This document shows positions 50,328 to 59,114 of a stretch of DNA of 64,000 nucleotides, one piece after another (the stretch's first letter is position 1; each line of letters starts with the position of its first letter). The DNA comes from Liquorilactobacillus sicerae. GTDB taxonomy: Bacteria > Bacillota > Bacilli > Lactobacillales > Lactobacillaceae. A program made the position numbers and the translations under genes. The stretch spans positions 124,001 through 188,000 of the forward strand of contig NZ_JAHAVQ010000002.1 of the NCBI RefSeq assembly GCF_029916425.1, written 5' to 3'. The notes below the pieces were generated by a model. That model had not been told where the DNA came from. It made no database searches and saw only the letters and a program-made list of their open reading frames with translations.

Positions 50328-52592
50328 TTAATCAGCTAAGACTTGCTTTAAGGCCATACCGGTCCGTGATTGCGGTTGTTTCAAGGAAGCTTGCGGAATT
50401 CCGGCAAAACAGATTTGCCCACCGTATTGGCCAGCAGCTGGACCTAAATCGATCAAATAATCTGCTTGGGCAATCACTCGCAAATTATGTTCGATCAAAA
50501 TCAAAGTGTTTCCTTGATCGACAAGTTGATTGAACAGCTTCAACAATTGATCTGTGTCGGCCAAATGCAATCCCGTTGTTGGCTCGTCAAGAAAGTAGAA
50601 TTCCCCTTGATGGTTTAACTCTAAAGCTAAACGGATTCGCTGTAACTCTCCACCCGACAAAGTTGTCATCGACTGACTCAAGGTTAAGTAGCCTAATCCG
50701 ACTTGCGCTAGAAACTGTAATTTTTGACTGATCTTTGGCTGATCAGAAAAAAAATTTAAAGCAGCCTTAACTGGCAATGATAAGACTTGATCAATGTCTT
50801 TTCCATGGTAACGATAAGTTAAAGTTTTTTGACAGTAACGTTTACCGTGACAAAGTTCACAAGGTTGTACCACCGGATCCATAAAAGCCATATTGGTGAT
50901 CGTAACTCCCTTACCTTTGCAGCGTGGACAAGCACCGCGACCGTTATAGCTGAAAAGCTGAGTGGAAACCTGGTTGGCTTTGGCAAATAATTTGCGGATT
51001 GGATCCAAAATCTGCAGGTAAGTAGCTGGCGTTGAACGAATATTGACACTGGCTGTTTCTTGGGTCAAGTCAACATAATCCGTTGTTAATCGCTGCTTAA
51101 TTGCCGTAACCAAAGTACTTTTACCAGAACCGGCTGGACCAGAAATAACGGTTAAAACGCCGATCGGAAGCTTAACACTAACATTCTTCAAATTATGCTG
51201 CTGAGCTTTTTCAACTGACAGCCAGCTCGTTGGTTGCCGAACCGGTTTAAACTGCAACGGTTGGCGCAACATTTGTCCGGTGATCGTCGCAGATTGCAGC
51301 AACTGGTGATAAGTGCCGGTAAAAGTGACCCGACCACCTGAGTTTCCAGCTTGTGGACCGATTTCAACGATCCAATCGGCCATTGAAATGATAGCTGGAT
51401 TGTGATCAACTAAAATAATCGTATTGCCTTGATTTTTTAACCGAATCAAGGCTTTTTTGATCAATTGAATATCATGAGGATGCAGCCCCACACTAGGTTC
51501 ATCTAAAATATAGACCAAATCCGACAACGAACTTGTTAAATACTTTGCAATTTTTATTCGCTGAGTCTCTCCGCCAGATAAAGTATCAGTACTGCGATCA
51601 AGTGATAAATAACCTAAACCAATATCAATCAATGCTTGAATCTTAGTCAATAATTCGCGAATCACTGAGGTGGCTAGAGGATCCGTAATACCTCGCAAAA
51701 ACTTAGTAATTTTAATTAAATCTAAGCCGCTGACTTGTGCAATATTCATGCCATTGATCTCATTAGTTAAAACTTTAGCTTGAAGTTTCGTACCATGACA
51801 TAGTGGACAAACCTTTCTTTGAACAACAGCCTGAATTGCGGCTTGATGATGTTTGCCCTCAGCGCTATGGACGATTGAGCGCATAATTCGCGGAACTAAT
51901 CCTTCATAAAGCTGAGTTTTTCCCCACCATTGCGGCGGATTTCTTAATTTTTGCTGCGGCGCATGCATTAATAATTCGTACTCGTGTGCTGAATAATCCT
52001 GAATTTTTTTATCTGGATCAAACAAACCCGTTTTAGCATAGCGTTTCCAGCGCCACGTTCCAGGTCCAAAACTGACAAAGGTGATTGCTCCTTCGTTTAA
52101 TGATTTTTTTCGATCAATAAGCCGGTCCTCAGCTAATTGATCAACATACCCCAGTCCTTGACATTTAGGACACATTCCTTGCGGTAAATTAAAGGAAAAA
52201 CTGTCAGAGTAACCGATCCATGGCTGACCGATGCGTGAAAACAACAATCTTAACAGCGAATAAATTCCAGTATAAGTTGCTAAAGTTGAACGGGCGTTTT
52301 TACCGATCGGCTTTTGCTCAACAACAATGGCAACTGGTAAATGTTCGATTTTTTCAACATGCGGCTGGCCAAATTTTGGTAAGTATTGCTGGGTAAAACT
52401 TGGAAAAGTCTCATTCAATTCCCGCCGCGAAGTTGCTGCTAAGGTATCAAAAACTAGCGAAGATTTACCTGCTCCAGATAAGCCGGTAAAAACAGTAGTC
52501 CGGTACTTTGGAATTTTTAAATCCACATGCTGCAAATTATTTTGAGTGGCATCTTTGATCGCAATAAAGCCCTGTGAAAAAGTTTTATCCAT
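50328..52592 (-). CDS. UvrA-like ABC protein (short, UvrA2 type)
   Basis: 754-aa relative of excinuclease subunit A with two ABC modules: Walker A GLSGAGKSS (about 36-44) and GPAGSGKST; two LSGGETQRI/LSGGELQRI signatures; Walker B ILDEPSVGL and FLDEPTTGL. Zinc-binding CPKCQGLGY, CPLCHG and CPRCKGKG cysteine pairs are present. The length is about 200 aa below housekeeping UvrA (940), mainly in the UvrB-binding region, as in UvrA2/DrrC proteins tied to drug tolerance. It starts three bases after the DUF2075 gene, so both are co-transcribed. Target unknown. Confidence 0.9.
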   Translation of the reverse strand: MDKTFSQGFIAIKDATQNNLQHVDLKIPKYRTTVFTGLSGAGKSSLVFDTLAATSRRELNETFPSFTQQYLPKFGQPHVEKIEHLPVAIVVEQKPIGKNARSTLATYTGIYSLLRLLFSRIGQPWIGYSDSFSFNLPQGMCPKCQGLGYVDQLAEDRLIDRKKSLNEGAITFVSFGPGTWRWKRYAKTGLFDPDKKIQDYSAHEYELLMHAPQQKLRNPPQWWGKTQLYEGLVPRIMRSIVHSAEGKHHQAAIQAVVQRKVCPLCHGTKLQAKVLTNEINGMNIAQVSGLDLIKITKFLRGITDPLATSVIRELLTKIQALIDIGLGYLSLDRSTDTLSGGETQRIKIAKYLTSSLSDLVYILDEPSVGLHPHDIQLIKKALIRLKNQGNTIILVDHNPAIISMADWIVEIGPQAGNSGGRVTFTGTYHQLLQSATITGQMLRQPLQFKPVRQPTSWLSVEKAQQHNLKNVSVKLPIGVLTVISGPAGSGKSTLVTAIKQRLTTDYVDLTQETASVNIRSTPATYLQILDPIRKLFAKANQVSTQLFSYNGRGACPRCKGKGVTITNMAFMDPVVQPCELCHGKRYCQKTLTYRYHGKDIDQVLSLPVKAALNFFSDQPKISQKLQFLAQVGLGYLTLSQSMTTLSGGELQRIRLALELNHQGEFYFLDEPTTGLHLADTDQLLKLFNQLVDQGNTLILIEHNLRVIAQADYLIDLGPAAGQYGGQICFAGIPQASLKQPQSRTGMALKQVLAD

Positions 52593-52595
52593 CGC

Positions 52596-53813
52596 TTATT
52601 CTCTCCCTGCTGATTTTTGAGCTAATAATAATAGTTTTTGCCGTAATGCTGGATCAACCGCGTAAATTCCTAAACCATAACGACCGCGTTTCAATAAAAT
52701 ATTGACAACATTTTTCAATAGTTTAATTTGCGCCGCTCTTTCATTTGGCAGATCGGCCTGATGCCGCTTTTGTAATGCTGTTTGATCTTCAAATTTTTCG
52801 GGATGAAAAACCACTTGATCTGTTTTGGACTCATAAGTGACACTTGGTCCTAAGACCACCCCAGCGTAATTCAAGTCAAAACCCTGAATTGTATAAATCG
52901 AACCAACTTCATTGATTGTTTCCGGCTGGCTAGCCCAAGGCCGATCTTGATAATTGAAGCGATCCCACGGCAGTTTGAGTGATCCAGCTGTTACATACCA
53001 TGGTTCGCGACTAAAGACTCGAAATGGAAAATCTGTCGTTGCCAATATTCTTGACAAACCGCTAATTTGATCATGCGCTTTGACCCAGTCAAACAGCGGC
53101 TGACCATCAGCAAAAATTCTTAGTTCATAATCAGTGGCTGCTGGTAATGGTTCTAATTTGCCGACGATCAGGGAATTGATCCAATCAGCCAGCTTTTCGT
53201 CTTGGATTCTTAATTGCTGATCTAAGTCAGCAGTTGCCACTGGATGGCCCGCTAAATGCTGCTGTAATAATGACTTGGACCAATAGCTTTTAAGCTTGAC
53301 GACCTGATTGAAATCAGCGACTATCACCAAAACATGCGTTAGTTTCATGATTTCATCTAACTGATTAGCTGCCTTAAAATGATTGAAGGGATCAGCTTGA
53401 CTCAATAGCAACTGAGCTTCATCCACAAAGACAATATCCGCCAGCTGGTGTCGCTTATTCATTCGGTTAATAAAAGGGGTCGGCTTCTCAAAACTTTTCT
53501 TTTTCAGATAGTTGGTCTGACCGGCTATTTCCCAATAGATTTTCAACATTTCATTATGATTGACCAGTAAATGATTATCGGTCTGATAAAAAACCGAGCC
53601 TCGGCTTTGCGATTTTTTCTGCAGTTCATTGAACACCGCACTCAAAACAACGCTTTTCCCAGAACCAGCATCACCACTTAAAACAAAAACAGCCGTGGTT
53701 TTGGCATGCAGCTGTTGACTGGCAAACTTCAAAATCTGCTGCCTAGTTTGTTGCTGCTTGGTAGTCAGCTGAGCCTCTTTAGGTAAAATAAAGGTTGATT
53801 CAGTTAATGACAA
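52596..53813 (-). CDS. DUF2075 P-loop ATPase
   Basis: 405-aa protein with Walker A VLSGDAGSGKSVVL (about 44-57), Walker B ADIVFVDEAQLLL, and a C-terminal helicase-like motif TIQGFDLNYAGVVLGPSV. This is the DUF2075 group, often annotated as DNA/RNA helicase-like or schlafen-like ATPase. TTG at 53813 has a weak AGAAAGAAG ribosome binding site. It is upstream of and nearly touching the UvrA-like gene, hinting at a joint role in nucleic-acid repair or stress tolerance. Exact function is unknown. Confidence 0.85.
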   Translation of the reverse strand: MSLTESTFILPKEAQLTTKQQQTRQQILKFASQQLHAKTTAVFVLSGDAGSGKSVVLSAVFNELQKKSQSRGSVFYQTDNHLLVNHNEMLKIYWEIAGQTNYLKKKSFEKPTPFINRMNKRHQLADIVFVDEAQLLLSQADPFNHFKAANQLDEIMKLTHVLVIVADFNQVVKLKSYWSKSLLQQHLAGHPVATADLDQQLRIQDEKLADWINSLIVGKLEPLPAATDYELRIFADGQPLFDWVKAHDQISGLSRILATTDFPFRVFSREPWYVTAGSLKLPWDRFNYQDRPWASQPETINEVGSIYTIQGFDLNYAGVVLGPSVTYESKTDQVVFHPEKFEDQTALQKRHQADLPNERAAQIKLLKNVVNILLKRGRYGLGIYAVDPALRQKLLLLAQKSAGRE

Positions 53814-54220
53814 AGTTTGATCTTCTTTCTAATGATTTATACTTTTATGATAACATGCTCGCTTGCAGATAAAAATTCATGTCCCGCTTTTAAAGAAAAT
53901 TTTCACCAGTCTTACATCTGGTCGGTTTAATTTTAAAATCCCCAAAACACCCAAAATCAAAATGGGTTTCTGACCAAAAAGAAGAAAATCTAATTAGGCA
54001 ACTCAGCTTCAAATGATAACTAACGATAACTAACAGATCGGTCAACCCTAAAATAGCTTTCGGCGATTTTTCTCCTTGTTTTTCTGCTAAACATTTTTTA
54101 ATCTTATTATTTTTAATTAAATTCAGGATTAAAAAGCTTAAAAAAAACAAGCAAGGAATCATTGCTTGTTTGCTAAACTTTTAGAGCCGCTTTAAAAATA
54201 TCTAAAAGTCCTTGCTAGTT
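53814..54220. other. Intergenic region
   Basis: About 400 bases, AT-rich. It includes the fumarate-reductase terminator and a direct tandem duplication of GATAACTAAC near 54018-54040. A 90-codon reverse frame at 53890-54162 has no recognisable product and no ribosome binding site. Confidence 0.4.
54145..54171 (-). terminator. Terminator of the fumC-frd operon
   Basis: AAACAAGCAA (54145-54154) pairs with TTGCTTGTTT (54162-54171); the reverse strand continues in a T-run. Confidence 0.8.
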
Positions 54221-55618
54221 TTAGTTTTGCAAATACTTAAATGCTTGTTGTCCAGCTTGACGACCAAAAACGACCGTTTCAGCAATTGAATTACCACCAA
54301 TCCGATTATTTCCATGCAGACCGCCAGCAACTTCACCACCGGCAAATAACCCTTTGATCGGCTGGCCCTGTTGATTGAGCACTTGAGTTTGATAATTGAT
54401 TTTAACTCCTCCCATTGTATAGTGAACAGCTGGCGCAATGTGAATCGCAAAATACGGTGCCTGAGTAATTCCACGATCCATTCCAGTCGAACGGGAAAAT
54501 TTGGGATCTGCTTGCTGAATAACAGCTTGATTCCAAGCCGCCAGCGTAGTAGTCAAATTGACCGCCGGAACTTTAATTTTATCAGCTAAATCGTTCAAAT
54601 CTTGACCATGGATCACCAAACCAATATAGTCATAAAAGTCAATTGCTTTAGCGTGCTGCCGGATTCCACCATCAAATATCAGATAAGCAGCTTTTTCAGG
54701 CAACTGGTCAATTGCCGCTGTCACGTTTTTACGGGTATCTAACTCATTGACAAAACGCTGGCCTTGCTGGTCAACTAAAATTGCCCCTTCACCGCGAACA
54801 GCTTCACCAATCAAATAGGCATGATCAGTATCCTGCTGGACAGTTGGATGAACTTGAATCTGATCTAAATCAACGAAAGCTGCTCCAACTTCCTTAGCTA
54901 ATTTTAAGCCATCTCCAGTCGCTCCCGCTTGATTAGTTGTTTGATAGTCTGCCAGATCTGGGCGGACTTGCTTGATCAATTCCCGATTGGCTCCAAAACC
55001 GCCAGTTGCCAGAATAACTGTTCGAGCAGCCAGTTTTTGACTTGTTCCATCAGGCAGCTTAAGTTTCACCCCACAAATCTGAGTTGATTGATCTTGCAAT
55101 AAGTGTTCCACTTGAACGCCTGTAAAAACTGGAACTTGCCGTTTTTCAATTTGCTTCAAGAGGTTAGTAACCAAAAATCCGCCAATTGGTGCTGTACTGC
55201 TTGGGCGATGAGTTCGTTTGATCTTCATACCACCAGTGATCGTCACGTCATCTAAAATAATTCCATGGTCAGCTAGCCAATCAATCGCTAAGGCTGCATG
55301 TGAAGTGAAATAATCCAGTAGCTGCGGATCATTTCTTTGACCTCCACCTAAAAAAGTATCTTGGTAAAATTCCTGATAGCTATCAATGATCCCATGTTCC
55401 AACTGGACATTGGTCTCAGCCGCATTCATCCCTGATGATGCTCGGTTGGTATTGCCACCTAATTTTGCCATTTTTTCAAAAACTGCTACCTGTAAGCCAA
55501 GTTCACTGGCCTGCAATGCAGCTGTAAGTCCCATTCCTCCCGAACCAACGACGATCAAATCATAACTAGCTTTTAACTCAGCCAAATCCATTGGTTGAAA
55601 AACATATTTTGTACCCAT
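54221..55618 (-). CDS. Fumarate reductase flavoprotein (soluble FrdA/FccA-like)
   Basis: FAD-dependent reductase that converts fumarate to succinate, or a close acrylate/urocanate relative. FAD motif DLIVVGSGGMGLTAALQASE, GGNTNRASSGMNAA, the catalytic region PIGGFLVTNLL, DLDQIQVHPTV and VHYTMGGVKIN, then FAGGEVAGGLHGNNRIGGNSIAE. 465 aa from ATG 55618, which overlaps the fumC stop codon as TAATG with AAGGGG upstream. No flavocytochrome-c heme or FMN-binding domain is present. Next to fumarase, the enzyme completes malate-fumarate-succinate reduction, an electron sink. Electron donor unknown. Confidence 0.9.
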   Translation of the reverse strand: MGTKYVFQPMDLAELKASYDLIVVGSGGMGLTAALQASELGLQVAVFEKMAKLGGNTNRASSGMNAAETNVQLEHGIIDSYQEFYQDTFLGGGQRNDPQLLDYFTSHAALAIDWLADHGIILDDVTITGGMKIKRTHRPSSTAPIGGFLVTNLLKQIEKRQVPVFTGVQVEHLLQDQSTQICGVKLKLPDGTSQKLAARTVILATGGFGANRELIKQVRPDLADYQTTNQAGATGDGLKLAKEVGAAFVDLDQIQVHPTVQQDTDHAYLIGEAVRGEGAILVDQQGQRFVNELDTRKNVTAAIDQLPEKAAYLIFDGGIRQHAKAIDFYDYIGLVIHGQDLNDLADKIKVPAVNLTTTLAAWNQAVIQQADPKFSRSTGMDRGITQAPYFAIHIAPAVHYTMGGVKINYQTQVLNQQGQPIKGLFAGGEVAGGLHGNNRIGGNSIAETVVFGRQAGQQAFKYLQN

Positions 55619-57018
55619 TATAAATTCCCCTTTTCCTGAATATTGGTCATTTTTAACGGATCGACCCATCGATCAAATTGCTCAGCGGTAACTTTGCCCG
55701 ACTTTAAGGCTGCCTGTCGCAAGGTTAACTGCTTTTGATCAGCCAACTGGGCAATTTGGGCGCTGTCATGGTAACCAATGTGCGGGGATAAGGCAGTAAC
55801 CGTCATCAATGAATTATCAACCAATTCTTCCATCCGCTGAGCATTAACTGTCAAACCATGGATCATTTTATCAGCAAAGCCTTTGATCGTTCCGGTTAAT
55901 AATTCGGCTGACTCTAAAAAAGCATCAATTAAAACCGGTTTATAAACATTCATTTCAAAATTCCCCTGTGAAGCAGCCAAATCCACCACGACATCATTGC
56001 CGATTACACGAACTGCCGCCATTGTCAAGGCTTCGGCCTGCGTTGGATTGACCTTGCCAGGCATGATCGATGAACCGGGTTCGTTTGCCGGAATATTTAA
56101 TTCATCATAGCCAGCACGTGGGCCACTGGCTAAGAAACGCACATCATTCGCAATTTTCATTAAATCAGCTGCTAGCGTCTTGAAACTGCCATGAACGATA
56201 TTTAAACCAGAATGAGCTGCTAAACCGTAAAATTTATTAGTCTCAGCCGTAAAGTTTAATTGATAAATCTGACTTAATTTTTTAGCGACCCCGGCAGCAA
56301 AACCAGGCACTGCGTTCAAGCCAGTTCCAACTGCCGTCCCACCAATTGCTAATTCCAGTAAAGTTGGAGCCAACTGGTGCAAATAATTTAAATCATGTTC
56401 CAACATACTGACCCAACCGCTGACTTCTTGACCAAAAGTCAATGGCGTAGCATCTTGCAAATGCGTGCGGCCAATTTTGACAACTTGCCAATACTTAGCT
56501 TGTTTGATTTTCAGTTCATCAATTAAATGTTTTAGTTCGGTCACTAACTTTTGGGTCGCTAAAACTGCCGTAATATTCATTGCCGTTGGAAAAACGTCAT
56601 TCGAGCTTTGACCACAATTGACATCATCATTGGGTAAAATAACAATCTTTGGGTCAAGCAGGGCGGCTTGATGAGCAATAACTTCATTGACATTCATATT
56701 TGTCTGAGTTCCTGAACCAGTCTGATAAACATGTAAAGGAAAATCCTGCTGCAACTTTTCAGCAGGTAAATTTAATAGCTGATCAACCGCTTGAATGATC
56801 AATTTACCTTTAGCCTGTTCCAAATTCTTAAGTTGACAATTGACTTGAGCAGCTGCTTTTTTAATCTGCAGTAATACCTTGATCAAGGCTAACGGCATTG
56901 TTTTGCCGGTTGGAAAGTTTTGGCGACTTCGCTCAGTTTGTGGTCCCCATAATGCTTGAGTCGGAATTTGTACTTCACCTAATGTATCAGCTTCAATTCG
57001 AAATTCATTTGCTGTCAT
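55618..57018 (-). CDS. fumC: Fumarate hydratase, class II
   Basis: Interconverts L-malate and fumarate; cytosolic tetramer. Signatures: DTLGEVQIPTQALWGPQTERS, TGSGTQTNMNVNEV, QSSNDVFPTAMN, GRTHLQDATPLTFGQE with the catalytic His region, and the loop GSSIMPGKVNPTQAE. 466 aa is normal. The ATG at 57018 is preferred over the adjacent TTG; AGGAGG is upstream. Its TAA overlaps the ATG of the fumarate reductase gene. Direction in these bacteria is likely malate to fumarate. Confidence 0.96.
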   Translation of the reverse strand: MTANEFRIEADTLGEVQIPTQALWGPQTERSRQNFPTGKTMPLALIKVLLQIKKAAAQVNCQLKNLEQAKGKLIIQAVDQLLNLPAEKLQQDFPLHVYQTGSGTQTNMNVNEVIAHQAALLDPKIVILPNDDVNCGQSSNDVFPTAMNITAVLATQKLVTELKHLIDELKIKQAKYWQVVKIGRTHLQDATPLTFGQEVSGWVSMLEHDLNYLHQLAPTLLELAIGGTAVGTGLNAVPGFAAGVAKKLSQIYQLNFTAETNKFYGLAAHSGLNIVHGSFKTLAADLMKIANDVRFLASGPRAGYDELNIPANEPGSSIMPGKVNPTQAEALTMAAVRVIGNDVVVDLAASQGNFEMNVYKPVLIDAFLESAELLTGTIKGFADKMIHGLTVNAQRMEELVDNSLMTVTALSPHIGYHDSAQIAQLADQKQLTLRQAALKSGKVTAEQFDRWVDPLKMTNIQEKGNL

Positions 57019-57144
57019 CAAACTGCCTCCTAAAAGCTATTTAATCAAATTTAACCTTCTTTTTACCTGCAATCATACTATCGTTGTTCTCCTTTCGTCA
57101 ATCAGCTTTTTGCTTAATTCAAATATTTAATTTTGGCATAAAAA

Positions 57145-57168
57145 AATCCTGGCCTGTTTGCCAAGATT
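57145..57168 (-). terminator. Probable terminator of brnQ
   Basis: AATCCTGGC (57145-57153) pairs with GCCAAGATT (57160-57168) with one mismatch, and the reverse strand ends in TTTTTTTA. Confidence 0.65.
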
Positions 57169-57215
57169 AAAGTTTCTAAAAATTAAATTCAAACTGTTAT
57201 AAAATCTAAATTATT

Positions 57216-58604
57216 CTATTTTGCCTGTGATTTTCCAACTGCACCAACTGCAACTCGTCCTTGAGCAAAGTGCCAAACCAAACCTAAAGCAAAGCCAACG
57301 ATTGCTGGCAATAGCCAATCTAAATCAACATTAGCTAAGGGCAGGAATTTTTGTTGAAAACTAGCAATAGCTAAGCCAAAAGAACTTTGACTAACAACTG
57401 CTGGAAATGACACTACCATATCAAAGAAAGCTGGCACAACTGTTAAAACAACCGTCGTCAAGTAAACTCGCGAATCACGTTTGAACCAAGGTGAAGTGAT
57501 CGAGAGCACAATCAATGCCATTGCCAACGGATATAAAAACATCAAGAGTGGAACCGACCAAGTAATAATTTGATCTAACCCCAAATTAGCAGTCAAGAAT
57601 GACGCCAAGCAGCTAAATGCCAACCAAACATGATAACTGACTTTCGGGAAATGCTTATGAAAGTCTTGTGCAAAAGCTGCAACCAAACCGACTGCAGTTG
57701 TCAAACAAGTCAACGTCAATAAAGTTGCCAAGAAGGCTTGACCAACACGTCCTGCATAGTAGTTAACAATTTGTGTAAAAGCTACCCCACCATCTGCAGA
57801 AACTTTAAGTTTTCCAAGTGACATTGCTCCTACCAAAATTAGTAAAAGATAGATCAAACCGATTGCTATCATTGTAAATAGACCAGCACGAGCAGTTGTC
57901 AATGCAACTGAACTCGGTTTTTTCTTTCCTAGTTGTCTAACAGCCGTGACAACTGTTACCCCAAAAGCTAGTCCAGCTAAAGCATCCATCGTGTTATATC
58001 CTTGCAAAAATCCATTGGTAAATGGATCACTTAAATATGCTTTAGTAACCGTTGCCGTCGTTGTACTTCCCATTGGATTAGAAAATGCGACTAGAAAAAC
58101 GACAAATAATAAAAGCAAAAATAACGGATTTAAAACCTTGCCAACATTTCTAACAATATTATTTTCTCTATATGATAAAGCAAAAGCCAAGCCAAAGAAA
58201 ATTAACGAAAATACAAATAATCCAATCTGGTCAAACTGCTTCGGCAAAAATGGTTCAATCCCAACCGTAAACGAAACCGTTGCTGTCCGCGGAGTTCCAA
58301 ATAATGGCCCAATTGTCGCATGAATCAAGACCATAAAAATCAATGCAAATACTGCCCCCAGAGGTTTACCTATATCATAAACCCCTTCCGAACGGGTTAC
58401 TGAAATCGCTAAAACTGAAAACAATGGCAATAAAACAGCAGTGACCAAAAAGCCTAACGCAGCCAGTAACCAATGACTGCCTGCCAACTGTCCAAGATGC
58501 AATGGAAAAATTAAATTCCCTGCTCCAAAAAACAAACCAAATAACAATGAACTAACTACAAAGTAATCTTTCTTAGTTAGTTTTCTTTCTCTAAATTCCT
58601 TCAT
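57216..58604 (-). CDS. brnQ: Branched-chain amino acid transporter BrnQ
   Basis: Sodium- or proton-coupled carrier for Leu, Ile and Val. 462 aa, about twelve helices; start SLLFGLFFGAGNLIFPLHLGQLAG, then TLTCLTTAVGLVAAFAQDF and other LIVCS-family blocks. ATG at 58604 has GGGGG upstream. The transcript starts with a T-box whose apparent specifier is an Ile codon, so expression rises when tRNA-Ile is uncharged. The ilvE aminotransferase gene lies upstream on the same strand but has its own terminator. Confidence 0.95.
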   Translation of the reverse strand: MKEFRERKLTKKDYFVVSSLLFGLFFGAGNLIFPLHLGQLAGSHWLLAALGFLVTAVLLPLFSVLAISVTRSEGVYDIGKPLGAVFALIFMVLIHATIGPLFGTPRTATVSFTVGIEPFLPKQFDQIGLFVFSLIFFGLAFALSYRENNIVRNVGKVLNPLFLLLLFVVFLVAFSNPMGSTTTATVTKAYLSDPFTNGFLQGYNTMDALAGLAFGVTVVTAVRQLGKKKPSSVALTTARAGLFTMIAIGLIYLLLILVGAMSLGKLKVSADGGVAFTQIVNYYAGRVGQAFLATLLTLTCLTTAVGLVAAFAQDFHKHFPKVSYHVWLAFSCLASFLTANLGLDQIITWSVPLLMFLYPLAMALIVLSITSPWFKRDSRVYLTTVVLTVVPAFFDMVVSFPAVVSQSSFGLAIASFQQKFLPLANVDLDWLLPAIVGFALGLVWHFAQGRVAVGAVGKSQAK

Positions 58605-58689
58605 CAGTAATTCCCCCGATTTTCAATCAATCTTTAGATTAAATACAACATTTTTTTATATTACCCGGGAAAATATAAAAAAAATATAA

Positions 58690-58975
58690 AAAAAGCGCCC
58701 TTGTTGAGTTTCCACTCAAGCAAGGGTGCTTTACTGCACTGTACCACCTTGGTTTGCAATTACATCGCTATAATTGCCTTTCACGTACAAAAAAACATTT
58801 TAGACGCTAACGCTGTAATGGGCGTACCCAGCGTGCCTACCAAGAAATTCAACACAGCGCTCAAAAGTGATTTTCACTCTTAACTTAGACTACCTTCTTT
58901 CACCGAACAAGGCTCGCTACCGAATGGTAAAAGCTACTCTTCTTTCTCATCGCGTTCTCTTATATTTAATCTTAT
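58690..58975 (-). promoter_or_regulatory. T-box leader of brnQ, apparent Ile (ATC) specifier
   Basis: Reverse strand: AAGAGTAGC and GGTGAAAGAAGG of stem I, GTGAAAATCACTTTTG with ATC in the AA-NNN-A position, the T-box AAGGTGGTACAGTGCA (near 58735-58751) and a terminator with arms around 58694-58701 and 58722-58730 plus an inner GAGT/ACTC stem, followed by T's. The element is certain; the codon is read by eye and fits the gene. Confidence 0.9.
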
Positions 58976-59069
58976 TATCAATTTTACTTTGCTAGCTTTT
59001 GAATGTCAATAAAAAATGGTAAAAAAATTATGAATCTTAATTAGAGACTACAATTTAACCAATAAAAAA

Positions 59070-59095
59070 AGCCAAAACAAATAAATGTTTTGACT
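59070..59095 (-). terminator. Terminator of ilvE
   Basis: AGCCAAAACA (59070-59079) pairs with TGTTTTGACT (59086-59095), one mismatch; the reverse strand ends in a T-run. Confidence 0.7.
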
Positions 59096-59114
59096 TCTAA
59101 ATGTTTAAATTATT

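Noticed and set aside
54018-54040. Tandem duplication of GATAACTAAC
   Set aside because: Only two copies, no link to a promoter or gene; probably a simple replication slip.
53890-54162. 90-codon reverse frame
   Set aside because: No ribosome binding site, no recognisable domain, and composition like translated intergenic sequence; it also contains the operon terminator.
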